A stretch of 64,000 nt of DNA. Source: Thaumasiovibrio subtropicus (GTDB lineage: Bacteria; Pseudomonadota; Gammaproteobacteria; Enterobacterales; Vibrionaceae). The stretch spans positions 806,001 to 870,000 of the forward strand of contig NZ_AP023055.1 in assembly GCF_019703835.1 (NCBI RefSeq), given 5' to 3'. Both the position numbers and the translations under genes were made by a program. Numbering within the stretch: the stretch's first letter is position 1; each line of letters starts with the position of its first letter. Below are positions 43,028 to 52,369 of this stretch, piece by piece. A model generated the notes under the pieces. The model saw only the letters and a program-made list of their open reading frames with translations, was not told the origin of the DNA and made no database searches.

Positions 43028-45280
43028 TTAGGCACCGCAGTTAATACAGTCTTCATCCTGATTGCCGACGGTGACTTTGACGGCATTGGTTGATGGCTTG
43101 GTACGCAAGTAGTACATGCCAGTTTTCAGTCCGCGCTTCCAAGCGTAAAAATGCATCGCATTAATCTGTGCGAAGGTTGGGGTGGCAAGCCAAAGATTGA
43201 GACTTTGCGATTGGCAAACATAGGGCGCGCGTTCAGCAGACATGTCGATGATCACTTTTTGCGACATTTCCCAAACTGTACGATAGATAGCTTTGAGGTG
43301 TTCTGGAATTGCTGCAATGTCTTGAATCGAGCCGTTATGGGCAATGATGGTATCGCGAACAGTGGGGGTCCAAAGGCCGAGTTTTTCGAGTTCTTTTACT
43401 AACTGTTTGTTGATGATGATGAACTCACCAGACAAGGTTTGACGCTTATAAATATTGCTGGTTTGCGCTTCAAACGCTTCGGTATTACCCAGGATCTGAG
43501 CGGTTGAAGCGGTGGGCATTTGAGCAATAAGCAGAGAATTTCGCAGACCATGTTGCGCTATCTGGGCTTTTAGCGCTTCCCAGTTCCAACGTGAGCTCGG
43601 CACGACACCCCAGAGATCGAACTGTAACAGCCCGGAACTCGCAGGTGAACCGTCGTAACTTGTGTAAGTGCCATGTTGTTTTGCCCGTTCGACTGACGCT
43701 TGAAGCGAAGCATGGTACATCGTTTCTGCGATGTCTCGATTGAGCTGGCGAGCTTCTTCGCTATCATAAGGGAGTTGAAGCTTGAAGAAGACATCTGCCA
43801 AGCCTTGAACGCCGAGACCGACAGGGCGATGCGCATGATTTGAACGCGTGATCTTATCGGTCGGGTGGTAGTTGACGTCGATAACGCGGTCGAGGTTTTT
43901 GATCGCGATCTGCGTGACGTGATGAAGTTGCTCAAAGTTGAACGTACCATTCTCGACAAACTTAGGTAGGGCAATGGAAGCGAGATTACACGCGGCTGTT
44001 TCGTCTGCGGTCGACACTTCCATGATCTCTGCACAGAGGTTACTTGATTTGATCGTGCCTAGGTTCTTCTGATTCGACTTCTCATTACATGCATCTTTGT
44101 AAAGCATGTAGGGGGTGCCGGTTTCCGCTTGGGACTCGATAATTTGTGTCATCAAATGGCGTGCTTTGATGGTCTTAATGCCTCGACCGTCAGCTTCATA
44201 TTGTTCATATAACGTCTTAAAGGCGTCGCCATAAGCATCGGAAAGTCCTGGCGCGGAATGCTCACTAAAGAGCGTCCAGTCTGCGTCGTCTTCAACACGC
44301 TCCATAAAGAGGTCAGGAACCCAAAGAGAGAGGAAAAGATCGCGCGCTCGGAACTCTTCTTTGCCGTGATTTTTGCGTAAATCAAGGAATGCTTCGACAT
44401 CGGCATGCCATGGTTCGAGATAGATGGCAAACGAGCCTTTTCGCTTACCGCCACCTTGGTCGACGTAACGGGCTGTTTCATTGAAAACTTTGAGCATGGG
44501 AATGATGCCATTCGAAACACCATTGGTACCTAAAATGGGTGCGCCTGATGCACGAATATTATGGATATGCAAACCAATGCCGCCTGCGGACTTAGAAATG
44601 AGTGCGCAGTCTTTCAGGGTGTCGTAAATGCCCTCGATCGAGTCCTCTTGCATACCGAGTAAGAAGCACGAGCTCAGTTGTTGCATTTTCAAACCTGCAT
44701 TAAAGAGCGTTGGCGTCGCATGGGTATAATAACCCGCACTCAACATATCATAGAGTTCTTGAATTTCACTGATCTCTTCCGGTGCAATCGCGAGCGCAAC
44801 GCGCATGTACATGTCTTGCGGACGCTCGATAACGACGCCGTGGTGTTTGAGCAGATAGGAGCGCTCTAACGTCTTAAATCCAAAGTAATCAAACTCGAAA
44901 TCACGATTGTAATCTATGAGTTCCACAATTTCTGGGCCTAAACGGGCGACTTTATCTAAGTAGTCTTCTGAGAGTAGGCCAGTGGCGCCGATGATCTCAG
45001 TGGTTTCGATGAAACCTTTGGTTTCTTTGTGCAGGGAACTGACCATGACTCGCGCAGCCAATGTCGCATAGTCAGGATGTTCTGCCGCCATTGCCGCTGA
45101 CGTTTCGGCAACGAATTCGTCAATTTGTGTGACCTGAATGCCATCATAAAGACCTGCTACCACCTTCTGGGCAACAGCGATAGGTTCTACAGTGAGTGTT
45201 TCTGCAAGCGTTTCGATACGACGGGTGACCTTATCGAGGCTTGCTTTCTCGACGCGGCCGTCGCGTTTAATTACGTCCAT
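43028..45280 (-). CDS. nrdA: Class I ribonucleotide reductase large subunit
   Basis: A 750-residue R1 (alpha) subunit that reduces ribonucleotides. An ATP-cone (MDVIKRDGRVEKASLDKV) is at the N-terminus. Active-site features include SSCFLLGMQEDSIEGIY, SSNLCAEIMEVSTADETAACNLASIAL and MPTASTAQILGNTEAFEAQTSN. The C-terminal CINCGA supplies the redox-shuttle pair. It is the eukaryote-like type and leads the nrd operon. No other ribonucleotide reductase genes are seen in the window, but a second set is likely elsewhere. Confidence 0.95.
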   Translation of the reverse strand: MDVIKRDGRVEKASLDKVTRRIETLAETLTVEPIAVAQKVVAGLYDGIQVTQIDEFVAETSAAMAAEHPDYATLAARVMVSSLHKETKGFIETTEIIGATGLLSEDYLDKVARLGPEIVELIDYNRDFEFDYFGFKTLERSYLLKHHGVVIERPQDMYMRVALAIAPEEISEIQELYDMLSAGYYTHATPTLFNAGLKMQQLSSCFLLGMQEDSIEGIYDTLKDCALISKSAGGIGLHIHNIRASGAPILGTNGVSNGIIPMLKVFNETARYVDQGGGKRKGSFAIYLEPWHADVEAFLDLRKNHGKEEFRARDLFLSLWVPDLFMERVEDDADWTLFSEHSAPGLSDAYGDAFKTLYEQYEADGRGIKTIKARHLMTQIIESQAETGTPYMLYKDACNEKSNQKNLGTIKSSNLCAEIMEVSTADETAACNLASIALPKFVENGTFNFEQLHHVTQIAIKNLDRVIDVNYHPTDKITRSNHAHRPVGLGVQGLADVFFKLQLPYDSEEARQLNRDIAETMYHASLQASVERAKQHGTYTSYDGSPASSGLLQFDLWGVVPSSRWNWEALKAQIAQHGLRNSLLIAQMPTASTAQILGNTEAFEAQTSNIYKRQTLSGEFIIINKQLVKELEKLGLWTPTVRDTIIAHNGSIQDIAAIPEHLKAIYRTVWEMSQKVIIDMSAERAPYVCQSQSLNLWLATPTFAQINAMHFYAWKRGLKTGMYYLRTKPSTNAVKVTVGNQDEDCINCGA

Positions 45281-45340
45281 GATTCTATATCTTGTGTTTG
45301 TTAATCTATTCTAGCACTACATGTTCTATTTTTAGATCTA

Positions 45341-45360
45341 ATTGATAATCGTTATCATTA
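45341..45360. promoter_or_regulatory. Fur-box-like site upstream of nrdA
   Basis: ATTGATAATCGTTATCATTA is centred on TGATAA/TTATCA arms like the Fur consensus. It lies 61-80 bases upstream of the nrdA start and within the gene-free region 45281-45618 shared with the divergent accessory gene. Confidence 0.75.
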
Positions 45361-45618
45361 CAAGTGTGAAAGTGAAATAAATCGAGATACATGCCAAATC
45401 AGCGATCTCGGTAAAGCATTGTCTGGCTCTCTTGGATGAGGGTGTGGTGACATTTGGCTAAGTTGGCGGTGAGGTAGGGCTTGAATGGTGGTTTATTGTG
45501 CAAAAAACGCGAAAAAGAGGGATTTTGCTAGCATTTTCGTACTCGTCTGAGAATAAATACAGTTGTCTATTTCGAACTGCCGTAAAATTAACAGAGCGAA
45601 AGACAAAGAAGTAGGAAA

Positions 45619-46095
45619 ATGGAAGAGATCAGCAATTATCATGTCCAAAAAAAACGACGAAATATGACGTTGTTGGTGCCTGATTTTGCTCTCGTTTTAC
45701 CCGTTCTGGGTAATCATGTCGAACGGGTATACGTTTGTAGAGATAAGTATTTCCTGTGTTTGTCAGCAAATAGTCGTCCATTTGAAGAGTCGCTTTATCT
45801 TTGCTTATACAGTTTTGAAGGTGAAGTGATTGACAAGGTGAAGATTTTTAAAGCTTACGAACCGAGTATATTAAAGTATGTAGAAATCGAAGAGGGCAAT
45901 GGCATCTCATTCCAGTTTATTCGCGGCTTGCGACATTCAGTGAGCGTGAAGGATAATGCGAAGTTTGACCTCTCCCGTCTCATTCGTCGCCGGGAGATTT
46001 TTTATTCGCAGCGTTTTAAACCGAGTCAGTTGCGCGTCTCCCGCTGTAACGAAAAAGCAAATCAACATAGATACAAGAATGAATCAATGAAATAA
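45619..46095 (+). CDS. Small paralogue 1 of a possible toxin/immunity-like cassette
   Basis: A 158-residue soluble protein. From MEEISNYHV through RPFEESLYLCLYSFEGEVIDKVKIFKAY it aligns with the next gene product (MQQIDSYLI ... CPFEETLYISLFDKDGHMRDSVTLFRAY), so the two are tandem paralogues. The end is basic. No signal or membrane segment. Its position before a glycine-zipper membrane protein suggests an immunity or chaperone role, but no known family is recognised. Confidence 0.65.
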   Translation: MEEISNYHVQKKRRNMTLLVPDFALVLPVLGNHVERVYVCRDKYFLCLSANSRPFEESLYLCLYSFEGEVIDKVKIFKAYEPSILKYVEIEEGNGISFQFIRGLRHSVSVKDNAKFDLSRLIRRREIFYSQRFKPSQLRVSRCNEKANQHRYKNESMK

Positions 46096-46247
46096 GAGGT
46101 TACTACAAAAAACTAAATATTGTGAAACTAACAATATTGTTTTTAAGTGTTTGATCGAAAGAAATATTGCCTTGCTCAATTAGCACTAGCTCCGATATTG
46201 AAGGCGAATCTACTATGTGCCCCCCAAAATGTGATAATGGAATACCT

Positions 46248-46685
46248 ATGCAGCAGATAGACAGTTACCTCATCGATGATCGAAATGATGAACTCAAGGT
46301 GACAGTGCAACCAGAACAGACTATTTACTCTGTCGCTGGAAGAACACTTGAAGCTGTTTTTGACGTTGGGAGTCAGGGCACGCTGTTTTTAACTACGGAA
46401 AACTGCCCGTTTGAAGAGACACTGTATATTTCGTTGTTTGACAAAGATGGGCACATGAGAGACAGCGTTACCCTATTCCGAGCATATACAGCCGGTATTG
46501 TTCAGTCCTTACAACCATTGTCAGATGGTAGTTTGCTTTTTACTTTTTGGGACAAGACTGAGCTTCAGTTGCTTGTTGGCAGTGATACTGCACCATCGAC
46601 TTGGAAAAAACTACTCGCGGCTGAAGGGATTCACTATGAAAAGCGCTTTACAACAAGCGCATTAAATATACTCATCAGGGAATAG
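46248..46685 (+). CDS. Small paralogue 2 of the cassette
   Basis: A 145-residue paralogue of the preceding product. I use ATG 46248 because the start MQQIDSYLI then aligns with MEEISNYHV of paralogue 1; upstream ATGs (46167, 46215) have no such match. The shared core is CPFEETLYISLFDKDG and RAYTAGIV, ending IHYEKRFTTSALN versus IFYSQRFKPSQLR. It is 4 bases from the glycine-zipper gene, consistent with co-translation and a physical partnership. Confidence 0.65.
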   Translation: MQQIDSYLIDDRNDELKVTVQPEQTIYSVAGRTLEAVFDVGSQGTLFLTTENCPFEETLYISLFDKDGHMRDSVTLFRAYTAGIVQSLQPLSDGSLLFTFWDKTELQLLVGSDTAPSTWKKLLAAEGIHYEKRFTTSALNILIRE

Positions 46686-46689
46686 ATTA

Positions 46690-47718
46690 ATGGAAACCTT
46701 TGTTACTGAAGATGATGTTGAAAATAGTATTCGTCAAATGGAGGTCGCTGCAGTCAATTTCGCGACAAGGTTTATCAATGATGCGAATGTTCGAATGCTT
46801 TATAACGAGCGCACCAGACGGATGTCAAACGAGTTAAGAACGGCATATCGTACGGGTGGGTTGACGCCTAAACAAGCGGCGATGACAGCGACTGAAATGC
46901 GGAATGAAATCATGGCATTTGCGCGCTCTCGAACCAGTGATCTCGGTAACGCCAAAGCCATTAAGCTAAAGGCACGTGGTATCGATTTTGATGCGCTACT
47001 CGACAAAAATGCCCAACGTCAGTTTGGTAAAGCTTTTAGTGAGTTGACTGAGGCTGAAGCGCTTTCAATCTACAAGTACATTGTTGACAGTGCTGGGCGT
47101 CCCAATGCCCGTGTCAATACGCGTGCAGCAAACCTCGGGAAAGTGGGGCGGGCGCTATGGGTTTTGACGATCTGTATCGCGGTGTACAACATTAGTCACT
47201 CACAGAATAAGGTCAAAGCAGCAGGTCGAGAAGTGGCCAATGTCGGTGGCGGTTTCGCTGGCGGGGCGGCTGGTGGCGCCGTCGCAGGCATTTGGTTTGG
47301 TCCTATTGGGGTCGGTGTGGGTATCGTTGTGGGTGGCGTTTTAGGCGCGATCATGGCAGATCAGGTCTACATAGAGCTCGCCGGACCTGATGGTGAGTTT
47401 GCGAGAAACTTTATTCCTCGATTTACTAATCTTGTCTCGACAAATGAAAAGAAAATGGCTGAAGCATTGGTTTCAGAGTGTCGATATGAATTAGACAAGG
47501 TGATGGCAGTATTTATCGAATTAAATGATAAGTATTCGACCGATGCAGACGATGTCGCTGCTCACTATGTGAATACGGTAAGACACGGAAATTATCCGGT
47601 GACACAACAGGCATTAAAAATACATACTGCACTAAAACAATATTTGATTCAAACGATGGAGAGTGGTTGGACGTCTTCGGAAGAAAAAGAAGCGATTCGG
47701 TATCTTAAATCTGTCTAG
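46690..47718 (+). CDS. Glycine-zipper membrane protein, possible pore-forming effector
   Basis: A 342-residue protein. Residues 1-150 are helical and charged. A hydrophobic helix near 152-168 (LWVLTICIAVYN) is followed by a long glycine zipper near 185-220 (GGGFAGGAAGGAVAGIWFGPIGV and GVGIVVGGVLGAIMADQ). A soluble C-terminus of about 115 residues ends the protein. Glycine zippers with paired hydrophobic stretches are common in pore-forming toxins and membrane-inserting effectors. No signal peptide or secretion domain is seen. Upstream sit two paralogous small genes. Function is inferred only. Confidence 0.6.
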   Translation: METFVTEDDVENSIRQMEVAAVNFATRFINDANVRMLYNERTRRMSNELRTAYRTGGLTPKQAAMTATEMRNEIMAFARSRTSDLGNAKAIKLKARGIDFDALLDKNAQRQFGKAFSELTEAEALSIYKYIVDSAGRPNARVNTRAANLGKVGRALWVLTICIAVYNISHSQNKVKAAGREVANVGGGFAGGAAGGAVAGIWFGPIGVGVGIVVGGVLGAIMADQVYIELAGPDGEFARNFIPRFTNLVSTNEKKMAEALVSECRYELDKVMAVFIELNDKYSTDADDVAAHYVNTVRHGNYPVTQQALKIHTALKQYLIQTMESGWTSSEEKEAIRYLKSV

Positions 47719-47853
47719 ATAATTAGCCAGTATGAAAATTTATCTCAGATTTAGCGTGTATATTATTCGCTTTAGTTGATTTATAACGGTTAAAAAAGAG
47801 TTGTAACTGGACTAAAGGAATTAAGTTGTTACTATTGCTCACCTGATTCAGTA

Positions 47854-47877
47854 ACGCACGAGTTCTCGTGCGTTTTT
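47854..47877 (+). terminator. Hairpin with T run before the phosphotransferase gene
   Basis: ACGCACGAG pairs with CTCGTGCGT around TT, followed by TTTT. It ends 13 bases before the next ATG. It may terminate the glycine-zipper operon or act as an attenuator for the following gene. Confidence 0.7.
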
Positions 47878-47890
47878 ATTAAGTGAACAA

Positions 47891-48868
47891 ATGTCTATAC
47901 TTATAAATAAGTCCCCCGTGGTTAAAGCTAGCTGCTCTGTACTATGTGGCCAGTCATTACAAAAGCAAATACTGTCCATGTATAAACTAGATTCAATCGA
48001 ATCTTGTACCTTAATCTGCCAAGGGGTTAACGATAGTTATAAAGTCGTGACAGCTTCAGGGCGTTATCTATTACGCGTTTATCGCTATCAATGGCGGACA
48101 TTGGTAGAAATTGAATACGAAATAGCGGCCGTCGAATACCTTTCTCTCATGGGTGTAAATGTTTCTGTACCTTTGAAAGATAGAATGGGAAACAGCGTAC
48201 AGCAATTAAGCGCACCTGAAGGGCCAAGATATGCGGTACTTATGTCATATGCATCCGGTGATGAGTTAGCTTTTAGTCGTCATGAAGACGGTGCGATGTA
48301 CGGCCGAGCAGTAGCGAAAATCCATGATATAACGGATAAAATGACGGTGAATCATGAAAGAGTACTTGACGGCGATTACCTTATTAAGAAACCGATGCAA
48401 GTGATTTCTCCTCTTGTAGAATACCGTTATCCGGCATTGTGGGAAGAGTTAAAAAATGGTGCAGATAAGCTCTTTCAACGACTTAAGTCTATCGAGCCAT
48501 CTCAGCTAAAGCATGGCTTTTGCCATGGCGATTTGCATGGTGGAAACGCCCATTATGATGGTTCGCAGCTGACATTTTTTGATTTTGACTGTTGTGGTTA
48601 TGGCTACCGAGCATATGATCTGGCTGTATTTAAATGGCGAGCGCATCTCGTTGATAAACTAGATATGAGATGGGAAAGCTTTATTCAGGCATATACAGAG
48701 CATCGCACATTAACAAGCCAAGAACTTGAAGCCGTTGACATGTTTGTTGCAATCCGCCATCTCTGGATCATTGCATTACAAATTGACGTTGCGGTAGCGA
48801 CAGGCTATTTACATGAAAAGTTCTTTGCTCATCACATTGGTTTTCTCTCTTCGGTGATGCCTAAGTGA
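47891..48868 (+). CDS. Aminoglycoside-phosphotransferase-fold kinase
   Basis: A 325-residue soluble kinase-like enzyme of the APH/homoserine kinase type II/SrkA group. The catalytic loop HGFCHGDLHGGNAHYD and the metal motif FFDFDCCGYGYRAYDLAVF are intact. The N-lobe has GRYLLRVYRYQWRT with a lysine-poor nucleotide site. Substrate is unknown; the group covers antibiotics, choline, homoserine and proteins. It has no partner gene on the same strand nearby. A terminator-like hairpin sits just before the ATG. Confidence 0.8.
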   Translation: MSILINKSPVVKASCSVLCGQSLQKQILSMYKLDSIESCTLICQGVNDSYKVVTASGRYLLRVYRYQWRTLVEIEYEIAAVEYLSLMGVNVSVPLKDRMGNSVQQLSAPEGPRYAVLMSYASGDELAFSRHEDGAMYGRAVAKIHDITDKMTVNHERVLDGDYLIKKPMQVISPLVEYRYPALWEELKNGADKLFQRLKSIEPSQLKHGFCHGDLHGGNAHYDGSQLTFFDFDCCGYGYRAYDLAVFKWRAHLVDKLDMRWESFIQAYTEHRTLTSQELEAVDMFVAIRHLWIIALQIDVAVATGYLHEKFFAHHIGFLSSVMPK

Positions 48869-49001
48869 TGTAGGTTGAGCTAATAGCGCTCGTTTGCTGA
48901 GTCTCTACGCAATTAAACAGCACTCCGATCATAAAAAATTACATGCAAATAGATAATTAAACCCGAGGTAAATTCGGCTTAATCTAGCAAGCGAAATCGG
49001 C

Positions 49002-49143
49002 CTACTTATTAGCAACGACTGCTTGCTTATCAACACAGGCGTAAACTTGTCCTACTCTGTCGGTTGAATCGAGTAGTTGATGAACAAAACGTGCGGCTAC
49101 ACTGCGGTGGGTAATGCCGTCGACTTCTACTTTTGTGACTGCC
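49002..49143 (-). pseudogene. 3' remnant of an SDR-type gene
   Basis: The reverse strand encodes VEVDGITHRSVAARFVHQLLD, then STDRVGQVYACVDKQAVVANK and stop. It matches the end of the intact gene at 55075-55716 (EVHGIIHRSEVARLVHQLLDSPDSVGQVYACVDKQAVVAGK), with high nucleotide identity over about 80 bp. No 5' part remains. It lies in the gene-free region 48869-49331. The same sequence in the same orientation at 55.1 kb makes a direct-repeat pair around the sulfatase module. Confidence 0.85.
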
Positions 49144-49331
49144 ACAAATTGGCACCTACCATGCTATACCTGCTAGAAAACACCGTTTCCATTACTTTCT
49201 ATCTTTAAACAGCTTTAGAGGGATCTATTGTCATTTAAGATGATGATTGGCTATTCATGCACTCTTAGTGCGTTTAGGATTTTCAGAGAGCATATAATTT
49301 CTGCGCTATTTTCAATAGAGAGGTATGCCTA

Positions 49332-50579
49332 ATGAGTCCAAGCAATTGCCATGTGATGGCCAAGCCAACGGGTCCGGTCTGTAATCTATCATGTGAATAT
49401 TGTTTCTATCTTGAGAAAGAAAAGCTCTATCCAACGCGTGATAAAGCATGGCAGATGTCACTAGAAACACTCGAAATCTATATTAGGCAAACCATTGACG
49501 CACAAGACAGTGGTGTCGTGAACTTTGCTTGGCAAGGTGGCGAACCTACGATGGCAGGCATTGAGTTCTTTGAACATGCGATGAGGCTATGTGATCGCTA
49601 CGGTGAAGGTAAAGAAATTCATCATGCGTTTCAGACGAATGGCGTGTTAGTTGATGAGCAGTGGTGTCAGTTTTTTAAACAACATAATGTCTTAGTTGGT
49701 ATCTCAATAGATGGTCCAGAAGCGTTGCACGATCATTACCGTGTCAACAGAGCAGGCCGAGGTAGCCACGCTAAGGTTGTCGCTGCGATCGAGCTTCTGA
49801 AAAAGCATGGTGTTGAGTTTAATATCCTCTGTGTTGTCAATGCAGAAAATGCCAAGCAGCCTTTAGAGGTATACAACTACTTTAAGCATTTAGGCGCTCA
49901 GCATATGCAGTTCATTCCTTTGGTTGAACGCGAGTTACAACATGGTGTGGATTCGAAAAATGAAACACTTCGACTTGTAATGCCGGGTGAAGAGATCGCA
50001 AAGGTGACTGAATGGTCTGTGCCTGCCAAGGCCTACGGTGAGTTTTTGTGGCAGATCTTTTTTTATTGGGTAAGAAATGATGTAGGGCGTATCTTCGTGA
50101 ATGCTTTTGATAGTACGCTTAGTCTCTGGATTGGAGCGGGATCTGAAATATGTCATCACCAGCAAAATTGTGGTCATGCCTTCATCCTTGAAGCGAATGG
50201 GGATGTGTATAACTGTGATCACTTTGTCTATCCTGAGCATTTACTGGGTAACATTCATGACACGACCATTAAGGCGATTAACCAATCGAGTCAAGCTGTC
50301 GAATTTGGTCTAGACAAAGAGAAAGGGTTGAGTGCTAACTGCCAACACTGCCCAATGAAGCCACTCTGCAATGGTGGGTGTCCGAAGCATCGATTTGCGA
50401 TGTCTAAAACAGGCGTACCAAACCATAACTATTTTTGTGCAAGTTATCAGCTGTTTTTCGAGCGCACTGCGCCGTATATGAAAGCGATGCGTGAGCTGAT
50501 TAAGATGGATCAAAGCACGTCAGGTATTATGCGCCTAGCAAGTGATATGGATGCGAGAGGCTTGACACCAAGTTTCTAA
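49332..50579 (+). CDS. Anaerobic sulfatase-maturating enzyme (radical SAM)
   Basis: A 415-residue radical SAM/SPASM enzyme that converts the active-site Cys or Ser of sulfatases to formylglycine. The radical SAM motif is Cys17-NLS-Cys21-EY-Cys24 (CNLSCEYCFYLEKEKLYP). The WQGGEPTMAG segment and SPASM cysteines (CGHAFILEANGDVYNCDH, CQHCPMKPLCNGGCPKH) match anSME. It probably serves the sulfatase at 52.4 kb and perhaps the one at 9.3 kb. It sits at the left end of a module flanked by direct repeats. Confidence 0.93.
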   Translation: MSPSNCHVMAKPTGPVCNLSCEYCFYLEKEKLYPTRDKAWQMSLETLEIYIRQTIDAQDSGVVNFAWQGGEPTMAGIEFFEHAMRLCDRYGEGKEIHHAFQTNGVLVDEQWCQFFKQHNVLVGISIDGPEALHDHYRVNRAGRGSHAKVVAAIELLKKHGVEFNILCVVNAENAKQPLEVYNYFKHLGAQHMQFIPLVERELQHGVDSKNETLRLVMPGEEIAKVTEWSVPAKAYGEFLWQIFFYWVRNDVGRIFVNAFDSTLSLWIGAGSEICHHQQNCGHAFILEANGDVYNCDHFVYPEHLLGNIHDTTIKAINQSSQAVEFGLDKEKGLSANCQHCPMKPLCNGGCPKHRFAMSKTGVPNHNYFCASYQLFFERTAPYMKAMRELIKMDQSTSGIMRLASDMDARGLTPSF

Positions 50580-50645
50580 AAACTATGATTAGCGAGTACG
50601 GTTTCAGCACCAATCACTATACTGTAAGAATCAAAGGTCGTAATA

Positions 50646-51284
50646 TTGAGCAGTAATAAGGCAGAGGTTTCTTTGTTGGTCGAAGAGTTCAATCTATCCA
50701 TTGATCTTGCTAAAGACATACTTAGTCGTTCCATTGTTAAAAAAGTAAAAAAAGGCAACTTTGCCCGTTTTTCAGGACGGATCCCTGAGCATATTATTTT
50801 TGTGCTTAAGGGAGAACTTGCCATGGAAGCCCCTTTTCATGAAGGCGTAGACTATCATTATGCGGTTTTTTCTTCTGGCAGTATTATTAACGATGGTGCA
50901 AGCATTAATAATAGCTTTAAAACCGAAAGTATCTTATGTACAACGAGTGGGGTACTTGCTATTTTGCCAGTCGATCACTTCTATACATTATTAGACTCGT
51001 CGATAGAGTTTAATCGGGTTATTTTAAAATCGTTGGCGAAGAAATCTCAAATAGCGGGGTTGTCTTTTCACTTTCGTATTGAGAAAGATCATAAAAAGAA
51101 AGTGCTTGGTATGCTCAGAGCCGCTACCTCTTTTAATGGAAAGAATAGTATAAAAATGAGCATTAAAAACTTAGCATCGATGTGTTATATCTCTAGAAAT
51201 GCAATGCCAAAAGTACTTAAAGAGCTAGAGCAGGAAGGGCATATAAAAGTCGAAAATAAAGTAGTTCACCTCTTGAAGGAGTAG
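50646..51284 (+). CDS. Crp/Fnr-family regulator
   Basis: A 212-residue regulator. The N-terminal cyclic-nucleotide-binding-like fold (about 20-135) has LKGELAME and FSSGSIINDG. The C-terminal winged helix (about 148-210) has MSIKNLASMCYISRNAMPKVLKELEQEGHIKVEN. The start is TTG 50646 with AAAGG 9 bases before it. No cysteines for an Fe-S cluster and no obvious cAMP motif, so the ligand is unknown. It lies between the maturase and the sulfatase, and probably controls them. Confidence 0.8.
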   Translation: MSSNKAEVSLLVEEFNLSIDLAKDILSRSIVKKVKKGNFARFSGRIPEHIIFVLKGELAMEAPFHEGVDYHYAVFSSGSIINDGASINNSFKTESILCTTSGVLAILPVDHFYTLLDSSIEFNRVILKSLAKKSQIAGLSFHFRIEKDHKKKVLGMLRAATSFNGKNSIKMSIKNLASMCYISRNAMPKVLKELEQEGHIKVENKVVHLLKE

Positions 51285-51399
51285 TGGCTAACTTAGATTT
51301 ACTGCGTCATAGGCTATGATTTATTAGTTACTAAAGATATGTGCTTACACATATCAATAGCTAAACCTTACAGTAACAACCTGATTTAATTTCCATAAT

Positions 51400-52148
51400 T
51401 CAATTCAGTGTAAACACCTGTTGTCCAAAAGGGGTCCACTCCTCGTCCCAGTTCACACCTTTTTCAATCTTTCCATAGCTAATCTTGATCAATTCTTGTG
51501 CTTCTAGCTCTTTTAAAACCTTGGTGGCGGTGCTTCTTGAAATTGCAATAAATTCAGATAGTTGCATCGTGGTTATTGTAATGAATTCGTGATCTGACAA
51601 GCTAAACAAGAAATAGAGTACTGACTTTACTTTACTCGCTTGGTTCTTCAGTCGTTGAACCTCTAAAATATTATTGACTTTGAAAAGATTATTTGCGGAC
51701 GCCTTTGCGATTAATTTTGCATATTCAAAATCATTTTCGAATATATCAATCGCTATATGGGTAGGGATCGAGAGAAGCCTAACATCTGTTAATGAATCCA
51801 TTTTTAATGGCATTTTGTTTTTGTTAGAACACCAAGTATATTACTGATGTCTCCCTGATTCAAAATGGCATTGAGATGCGTGCAGTTCTCTCTGTAGCTG
51901 CTGACATAGACCAGTCCACTTAAGATGAAATAGACATGTTCGGAGAAGTCTTGACGATCTCTAATAATATGACCAGCCGGGTGTAATTCGATATTTCCAG
52001 AGGTTATTAGTTTGTTGGATAGTGTTGTGGAAGTGTTGAACACATTTCTAACTTCAAAAGTAAATTTCACTTTCCTTTCGCCTTTTATCGTTGCTAAACC
52101 AAAGGCATTGTCCAAGGCCTTCGATAAAATGATTCGCGCTACGGTCAT
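51400..52148 (-). pseudogene. Second Crp/Fnr-family regulator, split by a frameshift
   Basis: Two frames make one gene. The first (from 52148) covers the N-terminal fold to NQGDISNILGVLTKTK and then stops at CH; the second (to 51400) starts MPLKMDSLTDVRLLSIP and continues to the HTH (FITITTMQLSEFIAISRSTATKVLKELEAQELI). The break lies near an A-rich stretch around 51804-51830, and the two halves join into the usual Crp layout of about 245 residues. It is divergent from the sulfatase. Either a true lesion or a sequencing error. Confidence 0.75.
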
Positions 52149-52369
52149 ACTTAGCGTGAAATGTCTAATTTAAGCATTTTAGAGCCTGTTTTGCTACTTT
52201 GCAATTGAATAGCATATAAAATATAGGATGTTGTTTCTTTTAATTGGTCTTAAGTTAAAGATAGCTAACAATGTGTTTCTCATGGCTATTTGCCAATAAT
52301 AAAGAGTAACTTAGGCTGAAATTTATTTTTTCAATAGTAGTTATTGTATTCTCAAGGTAGAAGAATATC

